NCBI RefSeq assembly: GCF_004793545.1
Contig: NZ_SRYA01000030.1
Span: forward strand, 1-59,744
DNA: 59,744 nt
Source: Petralouisia muris
Lineage (GTDB): Bacteria > Bacillota > Clostridia > Lachnospirales > Lachnospiraceae
Direction of reading: 5' to 3'
This document shows positions 7,877 to 14,981 of this stretch, piece by piece. The number at the start of each line of letters is the position of its first letter. Within the stretch, counting starts at the first letter, position 1. The position numbers and the translations under genes are program-made. Below the pieces are notes generated by a model, which did no database searches, had not been told where the DNA came from, and was given only the letters and a program-made list of their open reading frames with translations.

Positions 7877-9679
7877 TCAATACCAGATATTCATGTCTGA
7901 TAATATAGATAGAGCAATATCAGATGCTTTGCTTCCGGTAGCATTTTCAGTGGCTCCGATATTTAAGGCAAAGAAATATGTATTATCTGAAGTTTCGACA
8001 TAGCCAATGAACCATCCGCTTATGTTCTCTCCATTAATATTTCCTGTTCCGGTTTTGCCGTATAGGTTACCGTCAGCAGTGGAAGAAAGTAATAAGGCAT
8101 TCTTTACAGTCTGAATATTATCTGCATCAAAATTAAAGTCATTGATGTACAGTCGTTGGAGCATTTCGACCTGCTCAATAGGAGAAATTTTGAGGGAAGA
8201 TTCTGCCCAAAAGGAAGAAACACCACCTGACAGGTCATGATTGCCATAATTAATATATGTATAGAAGTCTTCTAAAGTTTTTAATCCGGCAACTTGGTCT
8301 AATGATTGAAAGTACCAATTGACAGAGTTTTGAAATGCTGTAGTAAGGTTTTGATTGGCATTCCACTCTGCAATAGGGTATTCTTGCCCATTCCATGTCA
8401 TTTCGCTTGAAGCCGAAGTTATATATCTGTTTTCCAAACCTAACAGGGCACTGTATATTTTATATGTCGAATCCGGTGAAATTCGTTTTTGTGCCATTAC
8501 TTTGTTATAAATTTGCCAACTGTCGGTAGTTGCATCAAACAGGACAAAACAACCTTGATAATCGTTAAAATATGATGATAAATCAATATAAGAAATATTG
8601 CTGTCGTTTTTATTTATTTGATAGGTGTTTTCTATTTCTATTGCAGCATTGACAGAAAGCATGGGCATAAATGTTAACAAAAGGCAGGCGATCAGAAAAT
8701 AGGAGCAAACGCCCTTTACTCTTTTTATAAATGTCGGCTTTTCATAAGAGGCAATGTTGATAATTCTCCGTTTCATCTGCTCCATGTTTCCACCAAGGCC
8801 GGCAGCAAACGGAAAAGGAGTAAGTGAAACCTTCTCTGCAAAGTTAATCAATGTATTGCCATAACCTTCGTAAGCATCCTCTTCAAGCATTTTCAAAACG
8901 GAAGTGTCACAGGCAACCTCTCTGTCATTACGCATTTCTTTCAGTGCGTACCAGACAAGAGGATTGAACCAATATATTACTCCGGTAAGGTTCATCAGAT
9001 AACTGGCAATAGCATCTTTGTGCTTATAGTGCTGCAGTTCGTGCAACAGCATATACCGCATATCGGATTCGTTGTAATCAGAAATCAGATGAATCGGCAG
9101 ATAAATACACGGTTTCAAAAGTCCCACAATAATCGGAGATTTCAAAAATGCAGTACTGTAGATAGGGATATTTCTGTGAATTCCCATTTCCTCCAAACAT
9201 CGATAATATAGTCTGCGTACTTCCGGGTTCTGAAGGGGAAGTGCAGATTTCTCCAAATTGCGTAGGCGGAGTGAGGATTTGATTACTAATATAATCATTG
9301 CAAAAATGCCTACAATCCATATCCCCAATAATATGTATCCGGCAATGGATGGTGTCTCGCTATTTACAGAAAGTGCGAAATCATTCATCCAGTCTGTATT
9401 TCCGGTCGGATGAATTCCCACAGCTTCTCCCATAGCGGTTGAGGTACCAGAAGCAGGAGAGCTTCTTAAGCTACCAAGCCACGAGAAGATTTGTGGAAAT
9501 CCGATGGGACGGAACGGTATAAAGGGAACTGCCAGCAACCCAAGAAGCAGGAACCACAGATTATACTGCATCCGGCTGGACAGGTTGTTTTTGAATATCC
9601 GCTTGGCTATCAAAAGAATTCCGATGATACCGCTGATAAATACATTGCATATTAAAAAGCGTATCATAAAATTAGCCAC
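7877..9679 (-). CDS. blaR1: BlaR1/MecR1-type beta-lactam sensor-transducer
   Basis: A 600-residue membrane receptor. The N-terminal half is an M56 metalloprotease with several membrane segments (about 5-25, 40-57, 112-133, 322-342) and zinc site H213-E-L-Q-H217 with E254 in NDREVACD. The C-terminal extracellular sensor has S404-T-Y-K407, S452-V-N454, Y478-G-N480 and K542-T-G-T-G. Acylation of Ser404 by a beta-lactam would activate the inner protease and lead to removal of BlaI. The gene starts with GTG behind AAGGAGG, one base after the blaI stop, so the pair is translationally coupled. Its sensor resembles the neighbouring lipoprotein across its whole length. Confidence 0.92.
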   Translation of the reverse strand: MANFMIRFLICNVFISGIIGILLIAKRIFKNNLSSRMQYNLWFLLLGLLAVPFIPFRPIGFPQIFSWLGSLRSSPASGTSTAMGEAVGIHPTGNTDWMNDFALSVNSETPSIAGYILLGIWIVGIFAMIILVIKSSLRLRNLEKSALPLQNPEVRRLYYRCLEEMGIHRNIPIYSTAFLKSPIIVGLLKPCIYLPIHLISDYNESDMRYMLLHELQHYKHKDAIASYLMNLTGVIYWFNPLVWYALKEMRNDREVACDTSVLKMLEEDAYEGYGNTLINFAEKVSLTPFPFAAGLGGNMEQMKRRIINIASYEKPTFIKRVKGVCSYFLIACLLLTFMPMLSVNAAIEIENTYQINKNDSNISYIDLSSYFNDYQGCFVLFDATTDSWQIYNKVMAQKRISPDSTYKIYSALLGLENRYITSASSEMTWNGQEYPIAEWNANQNLTTAFQNSVNWYFQSLDQVAGLKTLEDFYTYINYGNHDLSGGVSSFWAESSLKISPIEQVEMLQRLYINDFNFDADNIQTVKNALLLSSTADGNLYGKTGTGNINGENISGWFIGYVETSDNTYFFALNIGATENATGSKASDIALSILSDMNIWY

Positions 9680-9680
9680 G

Positions 9681-10067
9681 TTAATTTCCTCCTTTTTTTG
9701 ACCTCTTGGAAAGAAGGGAACGTAGGGTGTCTATTTCTGTTTCAGACAGTCTGTCATTTTCTATATAGGCAGACAGCATGGCAGTGATATCCCCGTCATA
9801 GTATCGTTCCAGAAAAGAGTTGCTTTCCTGGCCGATGTATTCGCTTTCTTTCACGACTGGGGTATAAACAAACACTCGGCTCTGTTTTTCATAAGTCAGA
9901 ACGCCTTTTGTTACGAGACGTTTGATTAAAGTCTGTATCGTCTTAGGACTCCAGCTTGTGGTCTGTAATAATTTATCTGTTATTTCATTGGTACTGATCG
10001 GCGCATGTTTCCATACGATTTTCATAACTTCAAATTCAGCTTCAGAAATCTGTGGTAAATCGCTCAT
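9681..10067 (-). CDS. blaI: BlaI/MecI-family transcriptional repressor
   Basis: A 128-residue winged-helix repressor with the PQISEAEFEVMKIVWKHAPI opening, recognition helix near TTSWSPKTIQTLIKRL and a helical C-terminal dimer part. It should bind the five TCTTACnnnTGTAATA sites at 6621, 6687, 10086, 10163 and 10186 and be inactivated after BlaR1 signalling. It is the first gene of a minus-strand blaI-blaR1 operon, with its own promoter carrying one of these sites, so it is autoregulated. Ribosome-binding site GGAGGGA lies just before its ATG. Confidence 0.92.
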   Translation of the reverse strand: MSDLPQISEAEFEVMKIVWKHAPISTNEITDKLLQTTSWSPKTIQTLIKRLVTKGVLTYEKQSRVFVYTPVVKESEYIGQESNSFLERYYDGDITAMLSAYIENDRLSETEIDTLRSLLSKRSKKGGN

Positions 10068-10085
10068 TTCAAATCCCTCCTTAAA

Positions 10086-10135
10086 TCTTACGGCTGTAAT
10101 AAATATATTATAGACGTTATTTATGTGGTTGTCAA
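10086..10135 (-). promoter_or_regulatory. blaI-blaR1 promoter with operator
   Basis: On the minus strand TTGACA (10135-10130) and TATAAT (10112-10107) are spaced exactly 17 bp, close to consensus. The operator TCTTACGGCTGTAATA, as read on the plus strand at 10086-10101, lies over the predicted start of transcription, consistent with autorepression. Confidence 0.8.
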
Positions 10136-10151
10136 TTTCAGAAAAAACATA

Positions 10152-10201
10152 TTGACTTGAAATCTTACTTGTGTAATAATTGAAATATTACAAGAGTAAG
10201 A
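10152..10201 (+). promoter_or_regulatory. Divergent BlaI-controlled promoter with two operators, no intact target gene
   Basis: TTGACT (10152-10157) and TAATAA (10174-10179), 16 bp apart, point rightward. An operator fills the spacer (10163-10178) and a second, inverted one follows (10186-10201). The layout copies the promoter at 6609. Downstream is only a start codon at 10209 and then a minus-strand repressor gene, so its natural target seems lost or displaced. Confidence 0.65.
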
Positions 10202-10208
10202 TTTGGAG

Positions 10209-10436
10209 ATGGCAACAAAAAGAAAAGAACCAGAATCACAACGGATTAGCTGGTTCCTTTACTCGTTTGAATTACCTCTTTTATGTATGAGTGCTAAGAG
10301 GTATTCAATTGCTGGAAGAATCTCGGCTGCCTCTTGCTCATCACATTCCTGTAGCATCAATAACAGTTTTTGTTTTTTCACCCCATCCGTAGCAGTGTCA
10401 GGGTGGAAAATACGGTCTGCAGGAATGTGTAAATAA
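10209..10436 (+). pseudogene. Possible 5' stub of the gene once driven by the divergent bla promoter
   Basis: An ATG behind TTTGGAG, 8 bp after the last operator, opens a frame starting MATKRKEPESQ. From about 10259 on it runs antisense through the repressor gene and its composition is not protein-like. I read it as the truncated start of a lost BlaI-regulated gene, not as a functional 75-residue protein. The same bases also form the repressor terminator. Confidence 0.3.
10227..10256 (-). terminator. Terminator of the XRE repressor gene
   Basis: GAACCAG (10227-10233) pairs with CTGGTTC (10250-10256). On the minus strand the stem is followed by TTTTCTTTTTG, directly after the repressor stop codon. 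Confidence 0.6.
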
Positions 10437-10606
10437 GCGATGATCTGGCACAATACTTCGAACTTGGGATTACCACGGTCGTTTTCAATATTTAGTATTG
10501 TACGCTCATCACAACCTATTTGTTCAGCTAATGCTGCTTGAGATAGATGGGCTTCTTCTCTGGCAGCCCGGACTACCTTCGCAAGATTTTTTACATAGTC
10601 ATGCAT
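10259..10606 (-). CDS. XRE-family helix-turn-helix repressor, probable phage lysogeny regulator
   Basis: A 115-residue protein with an N-terminal HTH (LAKVVRAAREEAHLSQAALAEQIGCDERTILNIENDRGNPKFEVL) and a short C-terminal helical part. It faces left, opposite to the prophage early genes, with a divergent control region of about 105 bp (10607-10711). That is the usual place for a cI-like repressor, and I take it as the left end of the prophage proper. It has no peptidase domain, so induction would depend on another protein, perhaps the ImmA-type protease at 49451. GAGGTGAA precedes the ATG. Confidence 0.75.
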   Translation of the reverse strand: MHDYVKNLAKVVRAAREEAHLSQAALAEQIGCDERTILNIENDRGNPKFEVLCQIIAYLHIPADRIFHPDTATDGVKKQKLLLMLQECDEQEAAEILPAIEYLLALIHKRGNSNE

Positions 10607-10711
10607 TACAATTCACCTCAGTGCTAGTTTACACTACAGGGTAAATATTATGAATTACAATAGAGTACAGGTGTAAGATGAAACAAACTACACCATAAAA
10701 GGAGAAATTAC

Positions 10712-10777
10712 ATGGAAGCAAGGAAACAGCACAGAATACGATGTTTGTTGAAGTTACTGAAATTTGTTCATGGATAA
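10712..10777 (+). CDS. 21-residue basic small protein
   Basis: An ORF too short for most gene finders: ATG at 10712 follows AAAAGGAG with 6-8 bp spacing and encodes MEARKQHRIRCLLKLLKFVHG. It is strongly basic and amphipathic. It is the first rightward ORF from the repressor control region and is followed directly by an 18-bp perfect hairpin. It could be a small early phage protein or a leader peptide. No function is recognised. Confidence 0.45.
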   Translation: MEARKQHRIRCLLKLLKFVHG

Positions 10778-10787
10778 AAACGCATTG

Positions 10788-10840
10788 ATAGGTGTATCGC
10801 AATTCACAGAACGATAGAATTGCGATACACCTATTTTATA
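10788..10840 (+). terminator. 18-bp perfect stem-loop after the 21-residue ORF
   Basis: ATAGGTGTATCGCAATTC (10788-10805) and its exact complement (10817-10834) enclose an 11-base loop. A weak TTTATATTT tail follows. It could stop most early transcription just after the small ORF or serve as an attenuator ahead of the DUF3825 gene. The stem is longer than usual for a plain terminator. Confidence 0.7.
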
Positions 10841-10870
10841 TTTCAAGAGAAAACAAAAAGGAGGCTCATG

Positions 10871-11749
10871 ATGAAAGAGATGGAAGCAAAGACAGAAAAC
10901 AGATATGAGTACAGAAAACCACAGGAAAAGAGGAAACAGATGATAGCACCGGATTTATTTGAATTTGCATATGTACCGGATTGGTACGGACATTTAGCGG
11001 AACTGGAGAGATTGGCATTGCCGGAATCATGGAAGTTCCGAAAGCCGAGCCGGGAAACAAAGAATGCAGACACCCCCATTTTAGAACGTTACATACATAC
11101 AATTTTTCGCAAGCAGGTTATTGACTTTAATTCAGAAAGTGATCCAAGAAAAGCAGACAGTATTTTTCATTTGGAAAACGAATGTGTCTGCTTCCATACT
11201 GGATTATACACACCTCAGTACAAGGGGATTTATGGTTATTTTGAAAGAAACAATTTTTCGGATTCTTTAAGAGATTGGTATTTTAGAGGTTTTTGTGATG
11301 AACTGTCTCCAAAGTTAAGATACATCGAGCCATTACCACAAAAGCCCGTCTATCATATGGCGCAGAGTGGCATTAACTTTAATCCAGAGTGGCCTATAAG
11401 AGTAAACGTAAATCACATATTGGGAGATGAAGAGAACCTGGAGCGTATTCCGGCTAAAATTCGGAAGGTGAAGAATCTGCCGCTATTGTTTGAAACAGCA
11501 GTAGAACTTGGGAGAAGGAAGTCGGTAATTGAACCGGGGCTTGTAGTCCCACAGGGATATCAGGGGAGAGTGCAGTATCTTCTTCCAGTTTATCTGACGA
11601 ATATGCAGAAACCTGACCTTGCCATGACACTGACGGTTATGGATGGGTACTATTTGGGTAATACCTGTCTGACGTTGGAGATGGCATATTTGAATGCGAG
11701 AGTAGTTGCAAGGCCAATGGCTCCGTGGCTTACGGAACTCGTAAAATAG
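10871..11749 (+). CDS. DUF3825 family protein
   Basis: A 292-residue protein. The C-terminal part holds the DUF3825 signature (QYLLPVYLTNMQKPDLAMTL, then MAYLNARVVARP with MAPWL). This domain is found in bacterial and phage proteins, often with RNA-related partners; its activity is not established. The N-terminus is charged and basic. ATG 10871 is 7 bp from AAAAGGAGG; ATG 10868 is an alternative. It stands alone between two hairpin terminators at the left of the prophage early region. Confidence 0.75.
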   Translation: MKEMEAKTENRYEYRKPQEKRKQMIAPDLFEFAYVPDWYGHLAELERLALPESWKFRKPSRETKNADTPILERYIHTIFRKQVIDFNSESDPRKADSIFHLENECVCFHTGLYTPQYKGIYGYFERNNFSDSLRDWYFRGFCDELSPKLRYIEPLPQKPVYHMAQSGINFNPEWPIRVNVNHILGDEENLERIPAKIRKVKNLPLLFETAVELGRRKSVIEPGLVVPQGYQGRVQYLLPVYLTNMQKPDLAMTLTVMDGYYLGNTCLTLEMAYLNARVVARPMAPWLTELVK

Positions 11750-11781
11750 GAAAACAGTACATAGAAACATGGATTGAATGG

Positions 11782-11831
11782 AACACCCGACAAGATGCAA
11801 TAGCTGAATTGCGCCTTGTCGGGTGTTTTTC
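11782..11831 (+). terminator. Terminator after the DUF3825 gene
   Basis: AACACCCGACAAG (11782-11794) pairs perfectly with CTTGTCGGGTGTT (11815-11827), followed by TTTT. An inner GCAAT/ATTGC pairing extends the structure. Confidence 0.9.
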
Positions 11832-11890
11832 GCTTAAAGGATGATGGACAGGCTTCCTCTCTGCTGCTGAAAAAAATCTCAAAAAGTTTT

Positions 11891-11919
11891 TTAAATAGGA
11901 AATGAACCTTCCTATTTAA
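11891..11919. promoter_or_regulatory. Perfect 11-bp inverted repeat, candidate operator
   Basis: TTAAATAGGAA (11891-11901) and TTCCTATTTAA (11909-11919) are separated by 7 bp. There is no T-run, so it is not a classic terminator. It lies 44 bp upstream of the HTH gene at 11963 and could be its autoregulatory site at the start of the long early operon. Confidence 0.5.
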
Positions 11920-11962
11920 CTCTTATGATGATGCCACAAAGCAGAGGAAAGGAGGTGGGCAA

Positions 11963-12301
11963 GTGTTGAAAGCGAATGAACGCAGGCAGAAGATATTGGA
12001 AATTCTGTGTGTGCGCCGTCAGGAAACGATGGAAAATCTGGCACAGGAATTCAATGTTACAACTCGTACAATTCGGAGTGATATTGAAGAATTGACACTT
12101 GCCCACCCGATTGAAACCGTGCGTGGCAGATATGGTGGAGGCGTCAGGGTTGCAGATGGCTATTATCTTGGACGTAAGTATTTAAAACCAGATCAGCAGG
12201 AACTGTTGAAGCGGCTTTCAGAAAATTTAACAGGCGAAGACCTCGCTACGATGAACAGTATCCTTTCCGAATTTGCTTTGACAAAAAGGGCAGAGAAATA
12301 A
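11963..12301 (+). CDS. DeoR-type helix-turn-helix regulator, early phage operon
   Basis: A 112-residue protein starting with GTG behind AAAGGAGGTG. An HTH of the DeoR/HTH_11 type covers residues 5-60 (RRQKILEILCVRRQETMENLAQEFNVTTRTIRSDIEEL), with a GGVRV wing. There is no sugar-binding domain, unlike full DeoR repressors. It is the first gene of the early run that continues almost without gaps to 22004, so it may regulate early transcription, possibly through the inverted repeat just upstream. Confidence 0.75.
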   Translation: MLKANERRQKILEILCVRRQETMENLAQEFNVTTRTIRSDIEELTLAHPIETVRGRYGGGVRVADGYYLGRKYLKPDQQELLKRLSENLTGEDLATMNSILSEFALTKRAEK

Positions 12302-12331
12302 GTCTTGTCTGAAAGATGGAGGTGAAAGGAT

Positions 12332-12670
12332 TTGGAAAGGGTGTTTATCTGCAGTCCGTTCCGGGGAGCGGAAGAAAAGAATGTGGAGCTTGCCAGAAAA
12401 TATGCCAGATTTGCTTATGAAAAAGGCTGTCTTCCGGTAGTGCCTCATTTGTATTTTCCACAGTTCCTAAAGGAAAGTGATGTTCAGGAACGGATGGCAG
12501 GGATTCAGTTTGGACTTTCATTGTTGAAAGAGTGCCGGGAAGTATGGGTATTTGGAGAAGTGATGAGTGAAGGCATGTGTATAGAGATTGCGGAAGCTGA
12601 CCATGCAGGAATTCCCATCCGGTATTTCACAAAGCAAAACGGAGAATTTGTGGAAAGGAGCAGTTTATGA
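12332..12670 (+). CDS. DUF4406-type nucleoside deoxyribosyltransferase-like protein
   Basis: A 112-residue protein that begins VFICSPFRG and has GCLPVVPHLYFPQFL and a late FGEVMSEGMCIEI segment, the pattern of DUF4406 and related nucleoside 2-deoxyribosyltransferase folds. Such proteins may modify nucleotides during phage replication; no substrate can be named. It starts with TTG after GGAGGTGAAAGGA. Its ATGA overlaps the start of the next gene. Confidence 0.7.
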   Translation: MERVFICSPFRGAEEKNVELARKYARFAYEKGCLPVVPHLYFPQFLKESDVQERMAGIQFGLSLLKECREVWVFGEVMSEGMCIEIAEADHAGIPIRYFTKQNGEFVERSSL

Positions 12671-12999
12671 GCGAGGAATTGTTGAAAATTGCAGATGGTC
12701 TTTTGGCGGTTTCGGAAGGAGTCCGTGCCCTCGCAGGAAAGGCACATTCATGTAATTGTAGTAAAAATCAGGAAGAAGGACGAGGGCAGAAGGATGAAGA
12801 AAGCGGAAATGAGAAGAGTCAGGAGAAACAAGAGAATGCCGTTACCATTGAACAGGTCCGTGCGGTCATGGCATCCAAATCGCAGGATGGAAAAACGCAG
12901 CAGGTCAAAGCACTGATTCAAAAGTATGGGGCAGATAAGTTATCCGGGGTACAGCCGGAGAAATATGCAGATTTGCTTCGTGATGCAAAGGCTCTTTAA
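12667..12999 (+). CDS. Small phage protein of unknown function
   Basis: A 110-residue protein with a short N-terminal helix, a central hydrophilic Glu/Lys/Gln linker (about 35-60) and a C-terminal helical part (EQVRAVMASKSQDGKTQQVKALIQKYGADKLSGVQPEKYADLL). This C-terminal pattern resembles small phage proteins next to recombination genes, sometimes labelled rRNA biogenesis protein rrp5 in automatic annotation, a label I would not trust. It overlaps its neighbours by ATGA and TAATG, so it belongs to the DUF2800/DUF2815 replication set. Confidence 0.65.
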   Translation: MSEELLKIADGLLAVSEGVRALAGKAHSCNCSKNQEEGRGQKDEESGNEKSQEKQENAVTIEQVRAVMASKSQDGKTQQVKALIQKYGADKLSGVQPEKYADLLRDAKAL

Positions 13000-14129
13000 T
13001 GGGACAGCATGCGATATTATCCGCATCTGCCTCCAAACGATGGATGAACTGTACCCCATCTGCATTATTGGAGAAGCAGTTTGCGGACGAGGAAAGTATC
13101 TACGCAGCGGAGGGAACTGCTGCCCATGCTCTTGCAGAGCATAAGTTGAAACGGTTTCTTAAGAAGCGTTCCAAACGTCCGGTATCTGATTATGACTGTG
13201 ATGAGATGGAAGAATGCACAGATGATTATGTGTCCTTTGCGATGGAGCAGATTGAAAAGGCGAAACAGTCATGCAGTGATCCGGTAGTGATGATTGAACA
13301 GAGACTGGACTTTTCCAGATGGGTGCCGGAAGGATTCGGTACCGGAGATTTGGTCATCGTAGCTGATGATACTTTATACATTGTGGATTTGAAGTACGGA
13401 AAGGGTATTGCTGTATCTGCAGAATGGAATCCACAGATGCTTTTATATTCTTTGGGAGCATTGGAACTGTTCGATTCCCTGTATGACATTGAAAAGGTCA
13501 ACATGACCATCCACCAGCCGAGACTGGAAAATGTCAGCAACTTTGAAATTACGGTTCATGACCTCATGGAATGGGCAGAGCAGGAGTTGATGCCGAAGGC
13601 AGAGATGGCAGCCAAAGGCGAAGGAGAGTTTGCAGTTGGAGATTGGTGTCGTTTCTGTAAAGCGAAAAATACCTGCCGTGCCAGAGCAGAAGAATATTTG
13701 CGATTGGCACGAATGGAGTTTAAACCACCGGAACTTTTATCAGAGGAAGAAATCGCAGAGGTTTTGAAGGTGGCGGATGAACTTGCCAAGTGGTCTGCAG
13801 ATGTTTATGCCTATGCACAGGATGAAGCGATTACACACGGAAGGGTATGGAACGGATTCAAACTGGTAGAAGGCAGAAGTAACCGTAAATATGTCAACGA
13901 AGAGGAAGTGGCTGATGCTGCAAAAGCAGCCGGATATGAGGACATTTACAAGAAGTCTCTGATTGGTATTACGGAAATGGAGAAGCTGATGGGCAAAAAA
14001 GATTTTCAGAAGATACTGGGCAGTCTGGTGTATAAGCCGCAGGGCAAAATTACCTTGGTACCGGAATCCGATAAGAGACCACCAATTCAAACAGAAACCG
14101 CTGAGGCGGATTTTAAGGAGGATGAATAA
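12999..14129 (+). CDS. DUF2800 protein, Cas4/RecB-like phage nuclease
   Basis: A 376-residue protein. The N-terminus HAILSASASKRWMNCTPSA with EGTAAHALAEHKL is typical of DUF2800. FGTGDLVIVADDTLYIVDLKYG gives the PD-(D/E)xK nuclease core. WCRFCKAKNTCRARAEEY supplies the Cys cluster for an Fe-S site, as in Cas4/AddB-type nucleases. Together with the following DUF2815 protein it probably forms a phage recombination or end-processing unit. The start overlaps the preceding stop (TAATG). Confidence 0.82.
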   Translation: MGQHAILSASASKRWMNCTPSALLEKQFADEESIYAAEGTAAHALAEHKLKRFLKKRSKRPVSDYDCDEMEECTDDYVSFAMEQIEKAKQSCSDPVVMIEQRLDFSRWVPEGFGTGDLVIVADDTLYIVDLKYGKGIAVSAEWNPQMLLYSLGALELFDSLYDIEKVNMTIHQPRLENVSNFEITVHDLMEWAEQELMPKAEMAAKGEGEFAVGDWCRFCKAKNTCRARAEEYLRLARMEFKPPELLSEEEIAEVLKVADELAKWSADVYAYAQDEAITHGRVWNGFKLVEGRSNRKYVNEEEVADAAKAAGYEDIYKKSLIGITEMEKLMGKKDFQKILGSLVYKPQGKITLVPESDKRPPIQTETAEADFKEDE

Positions 14130-14672
14130 ATGAGCAAAAATGAAACACCGACCAAAGTAATCGTACCGTGCAGATTTTCTTATCTGCATTGTTGGGAGCC
14201 GGAAGCAATCAATGGCGGCGAGCCGAAGTACAGCGTGTCTGCCATTATCCCGAAGTCTGATAAGGAAACCATTAAAAAGATTCAGGCAGCGGTGGAAGCT
14301 GCAAAGCAAGAATCTTTGTCAAAGTGGGGTGGCAAGATTCCACCGAATCTGAAGCTTCCTTTGCGTGATGGTGACATTGACAGACCGGAGGATGAAACAT
14401 ACAAAGGCTGTTATTTCTTTAATGCCAACAGCAGACAGGCACCACAGGTGGTTGATAAGCAGGTACAGCCAATCCTGGATCAGACAGAAGTGTATTCCGG
14501 CTGTTACGGAAGAATCAGTGTAAACTTCTATGGCTACAACAGCAATGGCAACCGTGGTGTGGCAGCAGGACTTGGAAACATCCAGAAGTTGAAAGACGGA
14601 GAGGCACTCAGCAGCCGTACCAATGCAGAGGATGATTTTGAAGCAGTAGAGGATGAAGATTTCCTCGGCTAA
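14130..14672 (+). CDS. DUF2815 protein, probable single-strand DNA-binding protein
   Basis: A 180-residue protein with the DUF2815 pattern: TKVIVPCRFSYLHCWEPE, SVSAIIPKSD, a GCYFFNANS segment and an acidic tail DDFEAVEDEDFLG. An acidic C-terminus is common in ssDNA-binding proteins that recruit partners. DUF2815 regularly follows DUF2800 in phages of Firmicutes, which suggests a working pair in replication or recombination. It starts at the base after the DUF2800 stop, with TAAGGAGGATG overlapping as ribosome-binding site. Confidence 0.8.
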   Translation: MSKNETPTKVIVPCRFSYLHCWEPEAINGGEPKYSVSAIIPKSDKETIKKIQAAVEAAKQESLSKWGGKIPPNLKLPLRDGDIDRPEDETYKGCYFFNANSRQAPQVVDKQVQPILDQTEVYSGCYGRISVNFYGYNSNGNRGVAAGLGNIQKLKDGEALSSRTNAEDDFEAVEDEDFLG

Positions 14673-14717
14673 TGATAAGGGCGGTGTATGCCGCCCGTAC
14701 ATAGAGGAGTTGTTTTG

Positions 14718-14981
14718 ATGAAAGAGACATGGACAGATATTCCCGGACTGGAAGGGAAATACCAGATCAGCAATATGGGGAGATACAAAAGGCTGTCCCG
14801 GTATATTCAGGGGAGAAGACTGCCAGAGGAGATTCTTCCTCTGAATCAGAGTCAGGTAAGGGAAGTCAAGGAAAGGCTCGGAAAAAAAGAACATGTATAT
14901 GATATTGCTGACAGCATGGGGATTTCCAGAAAGACCGTCAGCAAGATTAAATCGGGAAGGAGTTACGCATGGGCGAAGTAG
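14718..14981 (+). CDS. NUMOD4-HTH small protein, nuclease-less homing endonuclease relative
   Basis: An 87-residue protein. It begins WTDIPGLEGKYQISNMGRYKRL, the NUMOD4 DNA-binding motif of HNH homing endonucleases. Then comes an HTH (QVREVKERLGKKEHVYDIADSMGISRKTVSKIKSG). The HNH domain expected between them is absent. It may be a domesticated DNA-binding protein or a decayed homing enzyme beside the polymerase gene, a common homing site. ATG 14718 follows GAGGAG; the 3' end overlaps the polymerase gene by 13 bp. Confidence 0.7.
   Translation: MKETWTDIPGLEGKYQISNMGRYKRLSRYIQGRRLPEEILPLNQSQVREVKERLGKKEHVYDIADSMGISRKTVSKIKSGRSYAWAK

Noticed and set aside
10203-10436. Plus-strand 77-residue ORF as a functional gene
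   Set aside because: Most of it is antisense to the XRE repressor and its sequence is not protein-like beyond the first codons; kept only as a possible gene stub.
11963-12999. Reading the 12667 gene as an rRNA biogenesis protein
   Set aside because: That label is known mainly from automatic annotation; only a small helical protein is seen and nothing links it to rRNA.
13740-14309. Minus-strand 189-residue ORF
   Set aside because: Lies opposite the well-supported DUF2800 and DUF2815 genes, has no ribosome-binding site and no recognisable domain.
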